Translations under genes and position numbers: made by a program
The notes under the pieces: model-generated
Databases searched by the model: none
Told to the model about the DNA's origin: nothing
What the model saw: the letters and a program-made list of their open reading frames with translations, nothing else
Source of the DNA: a virus
IMG/VR virus record: IMGVR_UViG_3300028008_001597
Location: 1 to 31,882 of that record
DNA length: 31,882 nucleotides
Direction: 5' to 3' (one strand)
In this document: piece after piece, positions 15,375-21,874 of the stretch
Numbering within the stretch: the stretch's first letter is position 1
Layout: each line of letters begins with the position of its first letter

Positions 15375-16126
15375 TGGCAAAAGTACATAGAGTAGGCGAT
15401 ACAGATACAGGAGGAGATTCAGCTGTTGGCGGATCAGAAAATGTATTTGTTAATGGAGGCCCAACACTAGGCGGAGCAGTTGCAGATGCATTAGGAGTTG
15501 AAGATACTCAAGGCATCAGTGATGATGAAGCAAGAGCAATACTAAGTGGCAGAGCAGCAGAAGTAGCAGCTGGCGAGAATCCAGATACATTAGAAGCTCT
15601 TGAACAGTATGGAGGAGGATCACCAGGCGGTTCAAGTCCTATTAATGGTAGAGATGGCGCAGTACCAGCACCAGGAAGTGATACATCTACAGGAGCAGAC
15701 GGATCAGTTGACAGTACGATAGCAAGGCCTACATCACAATGGATTGTAGTACAAGCACATGTTAATCCAAGAGTATTAGAAGAAGTATGGTCTAAAGCAG
15801 AAAAATTTGCAGAATCACTAGGACGTCCTATTACATTAAACAGTGCATATAGAACACCAGAGTATAATGCTAGTGTTGGAGGTGCAAAACAGAGTATGCA
15901 TACACAACGCAAAGCAATTGATATACAATGGGGAACATCTAGTGTACAAGGGCGTGTTGACTTTATACAAAAAGCAATTGATGCTGGATTTACTGGTATA
16001 GGTTGCTATAATGGTTTTTGTCATGTAGATATTGGCGGCAAGCGTCAATGGGGGCCAAACGGCAGTAGAACAGGTCAATTTGCCCAATATAAGGCTGTAT
16101 TGCAGTCAAATGGCTATTCAATGTAA
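15374..16126 (+). CDS. Virion-associated M15-family zinc peptidase (second of two)
   Basis: 250 residues. The first 115 are Gly/Asp/Ser-rich and look disordered. The C-terminal domain (about 120-250) matches Peptidase_M15_3: S157-A-Y-R160, S-x-H176 then D183 (SMHTQRKAIDIQW), and H217-x-D219 (FCHVDIG). All Zn ligands are present. It is more divergent from the first peptidase than a recent duplicate would be, so the two may cut different bonds. TAATG start coupling. No signal peptide. Confidence 0.82.
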   Translation: MAKVHRVGDTDTGGDSAVGGSENVFVNGGPTLGGAVADALGVEDTQGISDDEARAILSGRAAEVAAGENPDTLEALEQYGGGSPGGSSPINGRDGAVPAPGSDTSTGADGSVDSTIARPTSQWIVVQAHVNPRVLEEVWSKAEKFAESLGRPITLNSAYRTPEYNASVGGAKQSMHTQRKAIDIQWGTSSVQGRVDFIQKAIDAGFTGIGCYNGFCHVDIGGKRQWGPNGSRTGQFAQYKAVLQSNGYSM

Positions 16127-16134
16127 TTAAATGG

Positions 16135-16163
16135 TTGACAAAGCCTCTTTTGTATGCTATATT
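16135..16163 (+). promoter_or_regulatory. Sigma70-like promoter for the HAD gene
   Basis: TTGACA (16135-16140), 17-base spacer, TATATT (16158-16163). The spacer contains the left arm of an inverted repeat whose right arm covers the ribosome site (see 16143-16198). Confidence 0.75.
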
Positions 16164-16198
16164 AGTAACATAATATAAATCAGGCACAAAAAAGAGGC
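16143..16198 (+). promoter_or_regulatory. Inverted repeat hiding the ribosome site, promoter between arms
   Basis: GCCTCTTTT at 16143-16151 is complementary to AAAAGAGGC at 16190-16198, which holds the AGAGG ribosome site of the gene at 16202. The -10 element lies between the arms, so transcripts from this promoter lack the left arm while read-through transcripts contain both. No T run follows, so it is not a terminator. Confidence 0.6.
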
Positions 16199-16201
16199 AA
16201 T

Positions 16202-16807
16202 ATGAAATACAATAAAAAAGTAATACTAACAGACGCAGACGGTGTACTCCTTAACTGGGAATACGCATTTAGTTGTTGGATGCAACAGCATGGACACACA
16301 GAAGTTGAAAATGCTAATTGGATATATGATATTAGTGAGCGATTTGGCTTAGAATCTAATAACATTGGGCATAAGCTGATTAGGCAGTTTAACGAAAGTG
16401 CTGCAATTGGGTTTCTACCAGCATTACGTGATGCAATGTATTATGTAAAGAGATTACATGAAGAACACGGATATGTATTCCGTTGTATTACATCTTTATC
16501 TACAGATAAAAATGCGTACAAACTTCGTAAAATGAATTTAGAGAAGCTGTTCGGCGAAACAGCATTTGAAGAATTAGTTTGTTTAGGTACAGGAGCAGAA
16601 AAAGATGAAGCTCTTGAACAATACAGAGATTCAGGCTTGTACTGGATTGAAGACAAACTATCTAACGCAGTATGTGGACTTGAATTAGGTTTGACACCCA
16701 TACTGATTGAGCATGGGTTTAACATGCACGATGACATCCCCGAAGGTATGACTAAAGTAGTTAACTGGAAGGAAATTTATAATCATATAACAGGAGAAAA
16801 TGTATGA
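16202..16807 (+). CDS. HAD-superfamily phosphatase
   Basis: 201 residues. Motif I is D11-A-D13-G-V-L-L-N-W, motif II is the T-S in CITSLST (about 98), motif III the Lys in GAEKDEAL (about 137), and motif IV the Glu-Asp in YWIEDKLSNA (about 151). The nucleophile and general acid are both present, so it should be an active phosphatase, possibly a 5'(3')-nucleotidase type used to recycle nucleotides. Substrate not determined from sequence. It overlaps the next gene by four bases (ATGA). Confidence 0.85.
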   Translation: MKYNKKVILTDADGVLLNWEYAFSCWMQQHGHTEVENANWIYDISERFGLESNNIGHKLIRQFNESAAIGFLPALRDAMYYVKRLHEEHGYVFRCITSLSTDKNAYKLRKMNLEKLFGETAFEELVCLGTGAEKDEALEQYRDSGLYWIEDKLSNAVCGLELGLTPILIEHGFNMHDDIPEGMTKVVNWKEIYNHITGENV

Positions 16808-16980
16808 CAGAACATGAGAAAATTGTAGAAGCATTTAATGCTTATTTAGTGGAACACGAAGCGTGGGAAACTAAAAACGTAAAAGCAGCGGCAACCCGCG
16901 CACGTTCAGCACTCGGAGACCTCGGCAAGTTAACAAAAGGCCGAAGAAAGGAAATCCAAGAACGTAAGAACGCAATGTAA
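16804..16980 (+). CDS. Small basic Hc1/histone-like protein
   Basis: 58 residues, starting with ATGA overlap. The first part is an acidic helix (MTEHEKIVEAFNAYLVEHEA), then KAAATRARSALGDLGKLTKG and RRKEIQERKN. This pattern resembles the short proteins annotated as Hc1/histone-H1-like in T4-like marine phages and other bacteria. DNA compaction or modulation of host chromatin is possible. Identification rests on memory of the motif, not a search. Confidence 0.6.
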   Translation: MTEHEKIVEAFNAYLVEHEAWETKNVKAAATRARSALGDLGKLTKGRRKEIQERKNAM

Positions 16981-17150
16981 TGTGGATTGTCTGGGCTAAA
17001 GCCTTAGGGAGTAAGGCCTTCGACGAAGATAAAAAGGCTGACAAGGTTGCATTAATTAGAACTTTTATAGTTTTATTTGAAGTACTTGTTGGTCTTTTTA
17101 TCATCTTAAATGCAATGGCAAACCACGGATGGGGACTGATAGGACTATGA
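16980..17150 (+). CDS. 56-residue single-span membrane protein
   Basis: TAATG overlap with the preceding stop. The product is MWIVWAKALGSKAFDEDKKA, then a hydrophobic helix (about 27-47; TFIVLFEVLVGLFIILNAM) and a short end HGWGLIGL. One membrane span. Function unknown; part of a run of coupled small genes. Confidence 0.55.
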   Translation: MWIVWAKALGSKAFDEDKKADKVALIRTFIVLFEVLVGLFIILNAMANHGWGLIGL

Positions 17151-17314
17151 ATCCAACACCAAGAAAAACTGACGATGAAACAAAAAGATTAATGGACGAA
17201 TTTTTAAAGAACGGCGGAAAGATCACACAATGCGAGCCGTTTGCTAGAACAGAAGATATTCAAATTAAAGGCGGCTTTTATGGTCGTAAGAAAAAGAAGA
17301 AAGAAACAGAATGA
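17147..17314 (+). CDS. Small basic hypothetical protein
   Basis: 55 residues from the ATG at 17147, chosen because it overlaps the upstream stop as ATGA; an in-frame ATG at 17129 lies inside the previous gene. Reads MNPTPRKTDDETKRLMDEFLKNGGKITQC then a basic tail with GRKKKKKE. Similar small proteins occur in T4-like marine phages. Function unknown. Confidence 0.6.
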   Translation: MNPTPRKTDDETKRLMDEFLKNGGKITQCEPFARTEDIQIKGGFYGRKKKKKETE

Positions 17315-17610
17315 AGTGTGAAGCAGGTGATGTTGCAAAAATATTATTTTCAGTTAATCCTGCTAACATTGGTAGGATTGTACGGGTAGTTGAATACATT
17401 GGCGAGTTTACAGAACGTGAAAAGTTTCAATATAATGGAATGCCGTGTATGGCTCCAATCTCAGACAACTACTGGTGGATTGAAGCAGAAGACTTAACAA
17501 TACAACTAGGACCAAGTCCTCGTGCTTATATTGCTGACACATGGTTAGAGCCAATTAAGCCTGAAAAAGAATTTACTAGATCAAAAGCAGAGATTGAAAT
17601 AACAGTATGA
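17311..17610 (+). CDS. Conserved hypothetical protein
   Basis: 99 residues, beta-rich, with an SH3-like feel at the start (CEAGDVAKILFSVNPANIGRIVRVVEYIG) and a Trp/Tyr-rich segment (SDNYWWIEAEDL). Overlaps both neighbours by four bases (ATGA on each side). Precedes the halogenase. No catalytic motif; function unknown. Confidence 0.65.
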   Translation: MKCEAGDVAKILFSVNPANIGRIVRVVEYIGEFTEREKFQYNGMPCMAPISDNYWWIEAEDLTIQLGPSPRAYIADTWLEPIKPEKEFTRSKAEIEITV

Positions 17611-18983
17611 GCAAGTTGAACAGTGTTTGTATCTTTGGTGGAGGCAGTGCAGGCTGGTTAACAGCTCTTGCTTTGCGCACCTACTTACCTGAAGTACATA
17701 TTACAATTGCTATATCCAGCAAACACACAAACATAGGTGTTGGCGAAAGTACACAGCCAGACTTACTAGACCTATTAGCACATTGTAACATAGACATACA
17801 AGACTTTTGTAAGCAAGTTAGTGCTACACAAAAGAAAGGTATATATTACGCTAATTGGAATACTATTGGTACATACTTTTGGCATCCGTTTACTTCATTA
17901 ACAGAGACAGGTACTTACACAAGAGCGCATCACTATAATGTAATGCACAAGCGTGATCCAAACAACTATCCGCTTGAAGACTATTACAAGCGAGTGCATC
18001 CTGAGTACAAGGATTACGCACTACACATTGATGCAGACAAAATGGCACTATACTTGCGGAACGTTTTATCTAACTCTGTAGAGATAATTGACTTTGATGA
18101 TTATGTATTGCACGAAAGTAACAACAAAATAGATTGCATCACTGTAGACGGTAAAGATATTAAAAGTGACCTGTATGTAGACTGCACAGGATTTAGTAGA
18201 GTACTTGCAGATGCAATAGGTAATATTGAGACAGATGAATATGTAGGTAATGTCAATGCCGCATTGTTTGCACGTATACCTTATGGCAAAACTAAACCTA
18301 TACCTTATACTAAAGCAGACGCTTGGGGCAAAGGTTGGTGTTGGACTATTCCGTTAGAATCAAGGATAGGCAGTGGTTGTGTTTATAACACAGACTTTTG
18401 TAAGAAAGAAGAAGCAATAGATCATTTTATTGACTACTGGCAAGGTGCAATAACTAAAAAAGATATAAGGTCTGTTGAGTTTGAATCAGATAGTTTATTA
18501 GAGCCTTGGAAGTCAAATGTAGTAACAATAGGATTAAGTGCAGGATTTGTCGAACCATTAGAAGCTACAGGTATAAGTTGGTTTGTATTGTCAGCACAAA
18601 TGCTAGGATTAACATTGCGGAACAGATACTTTGATAGTGGTGTTAGAATGTCCTACAACGGATCCATGCGCGGCTTCATAGAAGATGTACAAGACTTTAT
18701 TGATGTACATTACGCACTAAGTCATCGTAACGATACAGAGTTTTGGAGATACCAAACTATACGAAAGAGACATCCTAGACTAGAAAAACGTTTAGAGATA
18801 TACAAACAACAGATGCCAAACAAGAATAATAGGCAAGGAAATATACCTTGGGCATTTAATGATGTGTCATGGATAGATATATTAACAGGTTACCACTTTG
18901 ACTTTGATGATCAATCTATACCAGATCATTTAATAAAAGAAATGGAAACAGAATTGCAAGAGGTAGCAAATGATCTTCTTTAA
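17607..18983 (+). CDS. Flavin-dependent tryptophan-halogenase-type enzyme
   Basis: 458 residues, slightly shorter than the bacterial ~510-540. FAD-binding GGGSAGW at 11-17, catalytic-lysine segment KKGIYYANW with Lys77 at the place of PrnA Lys79, the GWCWTIP motif at 244-250 (halogenase WxWxIP) and FVEPLEATG at 315-323 with the glutamate that assists lysine. All key residues look intact, so it should chlorinate or brominate a substrate using FADH2. The substrate is unknown. T4-like marine phages commonly carry halogenase homologues. It overlaps the next gene by 14 bases; the two are probably partners. Confidence 0.88.
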   Translation: MSKLNSVCIFGGGSAGWLTALALRTYLPEVHITIAISSKHTNIGVGESTQPDLLDLLAHCNIDIQDFCKQVSATQKKGIYYANWNTIGTYFWHPFTSLTETGTYTRAHHYNVMHKRDPNNYPLEDYYKRVHPEYKDYALHIDADKMALYLRNVLSNSVEIIDFDDYVLHESNNKIDCITVDGKDIKSDLYVDCTGFSRVLADAIGNIETDEYVGNVNAALFARIPYGKTKPIPYTKADAWGKGWCWTIPLESRIGSGCVYNTDFCKKEEAIDHFIDYWQGAITKKDIRSVEFESDSLLEPWKSNVVTIGLSAGFVEPLEATGISWFVLSAQMLGLTLRNRYFDSGVRMSYNGSMRGFIEDVQDFIDVHYALSHRNDTEFWRYQTIRKRHPRLEKRLEIYKQQMPNKNNRQGNIPWAFNDVSWIDILTGYHFDFDDQSIPDHLIKEMETELQEVANDLL

Positions 18984-19707
18984 CAAACGATCTAAGATAA
19001 CAGTTGATTGTTTCACATACGATGAAATGATTGCAAGAACTACACCAATTGCTCCTGCAATGAAATTTTATCCTAAATGGATAAAAGAGTTACATAATGT
19101 TGTTTCAGAGCCTAAGTACAATGGTAATACTAATGAAACACATTCGATACCATCAGGTACTGTAAAAGGTTGTCCTGGTATAACAGATTATTTCAAAACA
19201 GGATTCATTGCACCCCTTTGGGTAGATGCAAGTGTAATTGTTAATCCGGACGGAAGATACTCGTTTCATAGTGCCGATCAACCTTTTAGTATTGAATCAC
19301 ACTTTCCAGGACAGTATGCAGGCTTCCAAGGTTATACACATATGAAGTTTGTACTACCTTGGCATGTAGAAGAATCAACAGGTGTAAAGTTTTTATTACA
19401 GCGTCCTATGTGGACTGAAAATGCTAATCCGTTATATATAAACAAGTTTACAAGTGCTGGAGGAGTAATTGATTTTAACTCACAACACTCTTTACATTTG
19501 CATACATTCTTAGAAATACCAAATGAAAAGCAAGAATTTATAATGCCACTTGGATTACCGATGTTGCATATAATTCCGCTAACAGATAAAGATATAACAA
19601 TTAAGACTCATGTTTTATCACAAGATGAATGGGACAAACGAACAATACAATCAACAGGCGCCAAAACATATTTGAAGCCGACCCGCACTAGAAAAATAAT
19701 GGAATAA
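18970..19707 (+). CDS. Halogenase-associated conserved protein
   Basis: 245 residues. Overlaps the halogenase end. It contains YPKWIKELHN, GCPGITDYFKTGFIAPLWVD and FNSQHSLHLHTFLEIP; the His- and Trp-rich segments hint at a beta-barrel or cupin-like fold, but no metal site can be confirmed. The linked pair recurs in marine phages from memory. It might deliver substrate to the halogenase or act on the product, which is an inference from linkage. Confidence 0.7.
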   Translation: MIFFNKRSKITVDCFTYDEMIARTTPIAPAMKFYPKWIKELHNVVSEPKYNGNTNETHSIPSGTVKGCPGITDYFKTGFIAPLWVDASVIVNPDGRYSFHSADQPFSIESHFPGQYAGFQGYTHMKFVLPWHVEESTGVKFLLQRPMWTENANPLYINKFTSAGGVIDFNSQHSLHLHTFLEIPNEKQEFIMPLGLPMLHIIPLTDKDITIKTHVLSQDEWDKRTIQSTGAKTYLKPTRTRKIME

Positions 19708-19743
19708 AACCCGCTGATGTTAGCGCATCACATACCGCTCTGA

Positions 19744-19751
19744 AGTAAATA
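19744..19751 (+). promoter_or_regulatory. Weak late-type promoter variant (AGTAAATA)
   Basis: Six of eight bases match the late consensus; it stands 30 bases before the ATG at 19782, which has GAGGAG. Confidence 0.3.
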
Positions 19752-19781
19752 CACTTATAACAAAACAGAGGAGAAGCCACT

Positions 19782-20009
19782 ATGTGTTCACCGTATGTAC
19801 GTAAAGAAGCTAATAGATACTTCTGGATCGTTAAAGGGCATCTCATTCCAAAATCAGAACCAGACTACGTAATCGAAGGATATTTTGACAGCTATTTTAA
19901 AAGGCTGTGGAATAATGAATCTCAATGTTTAGATTTATATGAACAAGGATTCGAACAAGCATATACATTAGCAGAAAAGGAAAGACTAAAATGTTATCAA
20001 AAGGACTAG
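19782..20009 (+). CDS. Small hypothetical protein
   Basis: 75 residues with a strong GAGGAG ribosome site. Rich in aromatic residues (RYFWIVKGHLIPKSEPDYVIEGYFDSYFKRLW) followed by a helix (LYEQGFEQAYTLAEKERLK). Two cysteines at residues 2 and 46 are not in a metal-site pattern. Overlaps the next gene by 19 bases. Function unknown. Confidence 0.6.
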   Translation: MCSPYVRKEANRYFWIVKGHLIPKSEPDYVIEGYFDSYFKRLWNNESQCLDLYEQGFEQAYTLAEKERLKCYQKD

Positions 20010-20206
20010 AGGGACTGAGTAGTGAAGACTTACATTACTTAGAAAAATTAATTGGTGATGAGTTTGCTAAGGCATGTGAATACGTAAAGACATTTGATAG
20101 AAAAAATGGTTGGCAATCAGATGCTAAAACACAAAAATTATTTAGAATTATGAATGCATTACGCCAACAACAAGCTAATGTAAGAATTAAATCACAAAAA
20201 TGGTAG
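19991..20206 (+). CDS. Small helical hypothetical protein
   Basis: 71 residues, all helix by composition (LSSEDLHYLEKLIGDEFAKACEYVKTF and KLFRIMNALRQQQANVRIKSQKW). Starts inside the previous gene, preceded by GGAAAG. Basic end suggests nucleic-acid contact, but no motif is recognised. Confidence 0.6.
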   Translation: MLSKGLEGLSSEDLHYLEKLIGDEFAKACEYVKTFDRKNGWQSDAKTQKLFRIMNALRQQQANVRIKSQKW

Positions 20207-20243
20207 ACAAAATCTGTAACCTATGTTATGTTATAACATAACA
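20204..20243 (+). promoter_or_regulatory. Sigma70-like promoter with overlapping perfect palindrome
   Basis: TAGACA (20204-20209), 17-base spacer, TATGTT (20227-20232). The 20-bp palindrome TGTTATGTTATAACATAACA at 20224-20243 covers the -10 and the likely start of transcription, as an operator would. Confidence 0.55.
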
Positions 20244-20258
20244 AAAAGGAAGATAGAT

Positions 20259-20327
20259 ATGACTACATTTGAAAAGATTGAATTTGTTGTTGGTTTATCG
20301 TGTTTAGGACTTCTCCTACACATATAA
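20259..20327 (+). CDS. 22-residue membrane peptide, possibly the first part of a split gene
   Basis: ATG with AAGGAAG upstream encodes MTTFEKIEFVVGLSCLGLLLHI and stops. The frame one base ahead stays open from 20308 to 20451 and reads as a second membrane segment (RILTNVILLLYFWCIEENPE) with a charged tail (KKKGEQTSIIEIEVDI), but has no good start or ribosome site. A +1 shift or a one-base error near 20315-20330 would join them into a 63-residue two-span protein. The tail overlaps the -35 of the tmRNA promoter. Confidence 0.45.
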   Translation: MTTFEKIEFVVGLSCLGLLLHI

Positions 20328-20440
20328 ACGCATACTCACAAATGTAATACTTCTTTTGTACTTTTGGTGTATAGAAGAAAATCCAGAAATGGTCAGACTA
20401 AAAAAGAAAGGTGAACAAACTTCTATTATTGAAATAGAGG

Positions 20441-20471
20441 TTGACATCTAGTATTACTTGTGTTATAAATA
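20441..20471 (+). promoter_or_regulatory. Combined sigma70 and T4-late-type promoter for tmRNA
   Basis: TTGACA (20441-20446), 17-base spacer, TATAAA (20464-20469); extended to TATAAATA (20464-20471), it is also the exact T4 late consensus. It therefore could fire both early and late in infection. Confidence 0.7.
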
Positions 20472-20477
20472 GTATTG

Positions 20478-20750
20478 TAACGTTGAAGCAATTCAAACGA
20501 CGAGCTGGACTCGGGGGCGGTACCCGACAGCTCCACCATAAACACATTCTGGAAGATCAGGTTGTCCGACAGGTTGAAGGGTGTGTTTATGATGGGGCTG
20601 AACTAGGATCGACAGGCGGATTAGTAGAAGAGTGGAGTTGCCCGGATGTAAGCTCGGTTAACGCGAACAAACTTAATAATTGCAAACGCAAATTATTCAT
20701 TAGCAGCCTAGGCTGTTACGAGGTAGTTAGGCCTTGTTACCAAACATAGC
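20478..20750 (+). ncRNA. ssrA: Circularly permuted (two-piece) tmRNA
   Basis: tmRNA rescues stalled ribosomes and adds a degradation tag. The acceptor end comes first: T-arm TCGGG/CCCGA with a 7-base loop, then CAGCTCC-A-CCA ending at 20538. The 5' end of the mature tRNA-like part comes second: GGGGCTG at 20594-20600, pairing with CAGCTCC (one G-U), followed by the tmRNA-typical AACTAGGATCGACAGG. Between them ATAAACACA (20538-20546) pairs with TGTGTTTAT (20582-20590), bringing the ends together for excision. The tag frame begins at the resume codon GCA 20682 and encodes ANANYSLAA followed by TAG (20709-20711); the LAA end is the ClpXP degron. This split layout is known for alphaproteobacteria and some cyanobacteria. 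Outer boundaries are approximate. Confidence 0.9.
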
Positions 20751-20751
20751 A

Positions 20752-20779
20752 GGAAAGCACCTTCGGGTGCTTTCTTTTT
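20752..20779 (+). terminator. Rho-independent terminator of tmRNA
   Basis: AAAGCACC, a TTCG tetraloop and GGTGCTTT form a perfect 8-bp stem followed by CTTTTT. Confidence 0.92.
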
Positions 20780-20796
20780 GACTGCTACTTTTTAGC

Positions 20797-20852
20797 GCAT
20801 GTTTTTTTGACAACTTTTACTTTATTTTGTTGACTTTCGATAAAAAACATGC
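20797..20852 (+). repeat. Inverted repeat around the pseudoazurin promoter
   Basis: GCATGTTTTTT (20797-20807) is perfectly inverted as AAAAAACATGC (20842-20852). The second arm fills the spacer of the promoter at 20830-20858. It may be a regulator site or a read-through hairpin; there is no T run after the right arm. Confidence 0.55.
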
Positions 20853-20858
20853 TATATA
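20830..20858 (+). promoter_or_regulatory. Sigma70-like promoter for the pseudoazurin gene
   Basis: TTGACT (20830-20835), 17-base spacer, TATATA (20853-20858). A second TTGACA at 20807-20812 has no -10 at the right distance. The leader is about 50 bases; ribosome site AAAGGA. Confidence 0.55.
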
Positions 20859-20916
20859 TAATACACGCTATAAAATCTTATGGCAGACTACACATATACA
20901 CATAAAGGAAATATAA

Positions 20917-21354
20917 ATGAAGAATTTATTATCGACAGTAGCCGTTATGGTTGCACTATCTACTCCTGCGTTTGCCGCAGACACTACAGTTGAAATGCTA
21001 AACAAGCGTGACGACGGAGCCAAAATGGTATACTCACAAGACATCACACGTATTGATGCAGGCGATACTGTTACTTGGACACCAAACTCCAAAGGACACA
21101 ATGTAGAATTTATTGCAGGTCCAGATGGTTGGAAAGCACCAAAGAAATCAAAACTTAGTAAAGAATATGCTTACACATTTGACACACCAGGCGTATACTT
21201 GTACCAGTGTACACCACACAAATCAATGGGTATGATTGCTATTGTAATTGTAGGTGAAGCAGATCCAAAAGTAGTAAAGGATCGATTAAAAGATGTCAAA
21301 GTAAAAGGCAAGTCAAAGAAAAAACTAAAAGCACTGTTGGCTGATCTAGGCTAA
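20917..21354 (+). CDS. Secreted pseudoazurin (type I copper protein)
   Basis: 145 residues with a clear signal peptide (MKNLLSTVAVMVALSTPAFA, cut before residue 21). The mature part is a cupredoxin: ligand His61 in KGHNVE, then C98-T-P-H101-K-S-M-G-M106, which is the pseudoazurin signature (CTPHYxMGM) rather than plastocyanin. It carries single electrons in the periplasm. A 30-residue Lys-rich tail (KVKGKSKKKLKALLADLG) extends it, as in pseudoazurins. Own promoter; three bases before a DoxX-like gene. Pseudoazurin in a phage is unusual. Confidence 0.93.
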   Translation: MKNLLSTVAVMVALSTPAFAADTTVEMLNKRDDGAKMVYSQDITRIDAGDTVTWTPNSKGHNVEFIAGPDGWKAPKKSKLSKEYAYTFDTPGVYLYQCTPHKSMGMIAIVIVGEADPKVVKDRLKDVKVKGKSKKKLKALLADLG

Positions 21355-21357
21355 TAT

Positions 21358-21765
21358 ATGTTTACAAAATTAGTTAACAAGATTCCAGAGTTTTGTATGA
21401 CTCATTGGTTGCTACGCTTGCCTCTCATTGTTGTGTTTACACAGCAAGGATTGAACAAGTGGCCAATTGATGTAAACGACTCGCCAGTAGAATTAACTCT
21501 ACTGGTGTGGTCAGTTGTTGTACTAGGCGAACTAGGTGCCGCATTAGGTTTAATAATTGGCGGTGTAATTGGACTGCAAAAGCGCATTAAAGAGTTTGGC
21601 GATATGATTACACGCTTCTCAGGGATAACTATTGCTAGTATTATGACTGGTGTCATATGGACTGGCGAGCCTGAGAGTTTTACAGATGTTATACTATATG
21701 ATCACTTCCACGTTTTATTGTGGGTAGGTGGTATGTATTTTGCACTTAGAGGAAATAGGACATAA
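21358..21765 (+). CDS. DoxX-like membrane protein
   Basis: 135 residues with four hydrophobic helices at about 17-30, 44-72 (with a break), 85-100 and 115-130. LLRLPLIVVFTQQGLNKWP and LGELGAALGLIIGG match the DoxX family pattern. Some DoxX/DoxD proteins belong to terminal oxidases or thiosulfate:quinone oxidoreductases; others have no known role. Three bases after the pseudoazurin, so a shared electron-transfer task is possible, but is an inference. Confidence 0.75.
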   Translation: MFTKLVNKIPEFCMTHWLLRLPLIVVFTQQGLNKWPIDVNDSPVELTLLVWSVVVLGELGAALGLIIGGVIGLQKRIKEFGDMITRFSGITIASIMTGVIWTGEPESFTDVILYDHFHVLLWVGGMYFALRGNRT

Positions 21766-21766
21766 G

Positions 21767-21874
21767 ATGCACGGCGATAGGGGTAATGTAAAAATAGTTT
21801 TTCTTATGTTAGCCCTATGCGTATTGCTACATGTTGTAGTAATACCTATATGGATGTGGAGCGTAGGATTATGA
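21767..21874 (+). CDS. 35-residue membrane peptide
   Basis: ATG one base after the DoxX stop. Encodes MHGDRGNVKIVFLMLALCVL followed by LHVVVIPIWMWSVGL: one hydrophobic span. Its stop overlaps the next ATG (ATGA). Too short for standard callers; the tight overlaps on both sides support it. Confidence 0.55.
   Translation: MHGDRGNVKIVFLMLALCVLLHVVVIPIWMWSVGL

Noticed and set aside
20441-20749. 102-codon open frame across the tmRNA
   Set aside because: It lies over tmRNA structure on the same strand, starts at the promoter -35 and has no ribosome site; the RNA gene explains the sequence.
20917-21354. Plastocyanin call, which would suggest a cyanophage
   Set aside because: The CTPHKSMGM copper loop is that of pseudoazurin, and no photosystem or phycobilisome genes lie in the window.
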